Positions 61,968 to 64,000 of a stretch of 64,000 bases of DNA are shown here, piece after piece. The notes beneath the pieces were generated by a model, which made no database searches, was not told where the DNA came from, and was given only the letters and a program-made list of their open reading frames with translations. The position numbers were made by a program, and so were the translations under genes. The stretch is from assembly GCA_050789445.1 (NCBI GenBank), contig JAILXR010000001.1, positions 1,054,001-1,118,000 on the forward strand, written 5' to 3'. The DNA is from JAWSVE01 sp050789445 (GTDB lineage: Bacteria; Pseudomonadota; Gammaproteobacteria; Pseudomonadales; Cellvibrionaceae). The first letter of the stretch is position 1; each line of letters opens with the position of its first letter.

Positions 61968-64000
61968 TCAAGATACCTTCTTCTTAGTGTTACTTGTCAT
62001 TTTCGTATAGAGATCGAAGAGCTTTTCTAGGCGCTCCGTATCATTTTTGAAGCAGCGACCAATATAAATACGCTCAAGAACTTCATCATTGCGCTCGTGA
62101 GCATGACGCAAATCTTCTGGCATTTTTTCAGGGCTGTATAGATCAGCAATAGTGGCTGGAAAATGTGCTTCACGAGCAAGAAGAACATCTTCAGCGCAGC
62201 GAGTTAAATCTTCTTTGTTTTTTTCTGTAAGAATGGGTGCGGGAAAAGTGTTCCATCCTAATGTATTAGTATATGAAAAATCTGTGCGCATTCGTGCGCA
62301 TACAGCACTAACCCACATTAAATTTAATCGAGAACAAATTATGGAAAGCGGCCATAACTCACGCCCAGAAATAGTAAATGCTTTGTTGGAAATGATCGTT
62401 CCACTTGTTAGCAAATCTGTGGGGAGATATGGCCTATTTTCGGAGCTTATTACAGGAACACAAATTATTGGTTCAGGCGATATAGGCTTTCTTTCATCAA
62501 AGCGATGAGGCCAGTTAGCCGCTTTAACTGTCGCTGCCTTTTGGCTGTTGAGTCTAAAGTTATGAACTTTCTCAATTCGATTTTTAAAACTTGGTATTTT
62601 TTCTGCTTCCTCAACACAACTGTCATCTATCCAAATGCAATAACGACGACTTCCAGAAATAAGTTCTTTTGATCCAATAAATGGACGGATAAATTTATCC
62701 TGTTCTTCTTCGTTTAGATTTAGGGAGCTAATCTCATCGTGAGTTAGAAGCAAATGACCTCCGTCTGTTGGGGAATTTCCTCTAGTCATTTCTGGCAATT
62801 TAGATAGTGGTTTTGAACGTGGAGTGACAACTACGTTTGGGCTACCAATAAGGTAAGCATTGATATTTTCTACTGACTTAACTTCATGCTCACCATTTTC
62901 TGATATAGAAGCTAAAAGACGATCTTTTCTACCAATATTTGAAATTCCTACTATTACAACGGTTACACCAGCATTATGACTTGCTAGATTCGCCCATCTA
63001 AATGAGGTATGCGCAAACATTATTTCGTGGCCTAACTCAAAAATGAGCGGCCATAAAATTGGAACTTGTCCTCCTTGACAGATTGAGTTTGTAGACACGA
63101 AGGCTGCTGTTGTTTTCGTATAAACTCCATATTCGGCAGCCTTCATAAACCAACCAGAAACGTAATCAAGAGACTTCCAAGTCTTTGTCCGTCTACCAAA
63201 GATGGATTCTAAATTTGCTTTTTGCTCTTTTGATTGCCATTTACTTCCCAAATAAGGCGGATTACCACAGATATAGGTTTCTCCACCCTCATTTTCAAAA
63301 TCCACTTCAGCTTGATTTTTTGGTGCGTTAAACAAATCATCTCCCGCTAACTTTACTGTTGTACCAGTAGATGGGCATACCGACAGCCAGTCAATTTCTA
63401 GAGCATTCGCACAAGTAATCCAATTTTCTGTATCTAACGGAAGAAACTCAGCCAACGCGAGCTTTTGCCCTCGATACTGAAAATCGCACTGATATTCAGC
63501 AATAATAAGTGCCAATCGAGCAATTTCTGCGGGAAAGTCCCTTAGTTCAATGCCTCTATAGCTCCGAAGTGAAATGTCGCTTGGTCTTCCTTTTTCTCCA
63601 CGGAGTTCGTTTATCTCTGCTTCGATGTTACGCATTTGTTTATAGGCAATAACCAGAAAATTTCCTGAACCGCAGGCAGGGTCAAATACGCGAATGTTGG
63701 ACATACGCTTGCGCAGGTTTAACAACTTTCTTGGGTTGTCTTCAGCTTGTTCTAATTGCTCGCGTAGGTCGTCCAAAAATAGAGGGTTTAACACTTTCAG
63801 AATATTTGGCACGCTGGTGTAATGCATCCCCAATGCGCCGCGTTCCTCATCATCGGCCACAGCCTGAATCATCGATCCAAAAATATCGGGGTTGATTTGT
63901 TTCCAATCCAAATTACCAACGTGAAGCAAATAGGAGCGGGCAATCTTGGTGAAGTTCGGCACTTCGGTGCTGCCAGAAAATAATCCGCCATTTACATAGG
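61968..64000 (-). CDS. Class I SAM-dependent DNA methyltransferase, 5' end beyond window
   Basis: At least 677 aa visible; the frame continues in coding style past the apparent GTG at 63962 to the window edge (YVNGGLFSGSTEVPNF), so the gene is partial. Motif I VFDPACGSGNFLVIAYKQM and motif IV CGNPPYLG mark an adenine-N6 type MTase of the MmeI/type IIG-like and BREX-like broad group. AIARLALIIAEYQCDFQYRGQKLALAEFLPLD is conserved in this subfamily. A target-recognition-type region follows at the C terminus. First gene of the operon. Confidence 0.88.
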   Translation of the reverse strand, partial: YVNGGLFSGSTEVPNFTKIARSYLLHVGNLDWKQINPDIFGSMIQAVADDEERGALGMHYTSVPNILKVLNPLFLDDLREQLEQAEDNPRKLLNLRKRMSNIRVFDPACGSGNFLVIAYKQMRNIEAEINELRGEKGRPSDISLRSYRGIELRDFPAEIARLALIIAEYQCDFQYRGQKLALAEFLPLDTENWITCANALEIDWLSVCPSTGTTVKLAGDDLFNAPKNQAEVDFENEGGETYICGNPPYLGSKWQSKEQKANLESIFGRRTKTWKSLDYVSGWFMKAAEYGVYTKTTAAFVSTNSICQGGQVPILWPLIFELGHEIMFAHTSFRWANLASHNAGVTVVIVGISNIGRKDRLLASISENGEHEVKSVENINAYLIGSPNVVVTPRSKPLSKLPEMTRGNSPTDGGHLLLTHDEISSLNLNEEEQDKFIRPFIGSKELISGSRRYCIWIDDSCVEEAEKIPSFKNRIEKVHNFRLNSQKAATVKAANWPHRFDERKPISPEPIICVPVISSENRPYLPTDLLTSGTIISNKAFTISGRELWPLSIICSRLNLMWVSAVCARMRTDFSYTNTLGWNTFPAPILTEKNKEDLTRCAEDVLLAREAHFPATIADLYSPEKMPEDLRHAHERNDEVLERIYIGRCFKNDTERLEKLFDLYTKMTSNTKKKVS

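Overview
The window looks like a gammaproteobacterial chromosome, most likely a marine or halotolerant member of the Oceanospirillales/Pseudomonadales group. The grounds are gene order close to the Pseudomonas tatD-pilZ-holB-tmk-mltG-pabC-fabF-acpP-fabG...plsX-rpmF-yceD...rluC/rne block, the tRNA-Ser/YccA/TusDCB block, and a complete ectoine (compatible solute) cluster. No taxonomic marker such as rRNA is present, so genus is not assigned.

Region 1 (1-16.2 kb) is housekeeping. A long minus-strand series carries TatD (cut by the left edge), PilZ, HolB, Tmk, MltG, PabC, FabF, AcpP, FabG, a hotdog thioesterase where FabD (and FabH) would normally sit, PlsX, L32 and YceD. It is followed by a GNAT enzyme, a HAD phosphatase and RluC. 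RNase E reads the other way behind an unusually long, hairpin-rich leader. Region 2 (16.3-39.4 kb) mixes tRNA-Ser(UGA), YccA, TusDCB (no TusE), DUF1285, a lipoprotein, a TetR regulator, a divergent pair of vWA-domain loci (one with a J-domain membrane protein), CmoM, GIY-YIG, an M16 peptidase, a TPR response regulator, CmoA/CmoB, Kbp, dodecin, small membrane and lipoproteins and a sodium:solute symporter. Region 3 (39.7-44.4 kb) is ectABC-ask with a divergent EctR-type MarR regulator and a perfect 18-bp palindrome in between.

Region 4 (44.4-64 kb) is accessory DNA. It starts near a short tRNA-3'-end-like sequence. It then holds an AHH-type nuclease toxin with a probable immunity gene followed by an attC-like fold, a plasmid-type origin (iterons, DnaA boxes, AT-rich stretch) with its Rep protein, and a ParA plus ribbon-helix-helix partition cassette with a 19-bp inverted repeat. 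Next come a small lipoprotein, an adenylation-carrier protein coupled to a membrane acyltransferase, a serine resolvase, and a helicase plus zinc-finger pair. The end is a tight five-gene minus-strand operon: DNA methyltransferase (cut by the right edge), SF2 helicase, GIY-YIG nuclease, PHP-domain ATPase and a small acidic partner. This operon and the neighbouring helicase/zinc-finger pair look like a phage-defence island, and the operon is the best candidate for an undescribed composite system.

All calls are from reading motifs and context by eye; no database search was run. Intergenic stretches over 300 bp are described as separate entries.
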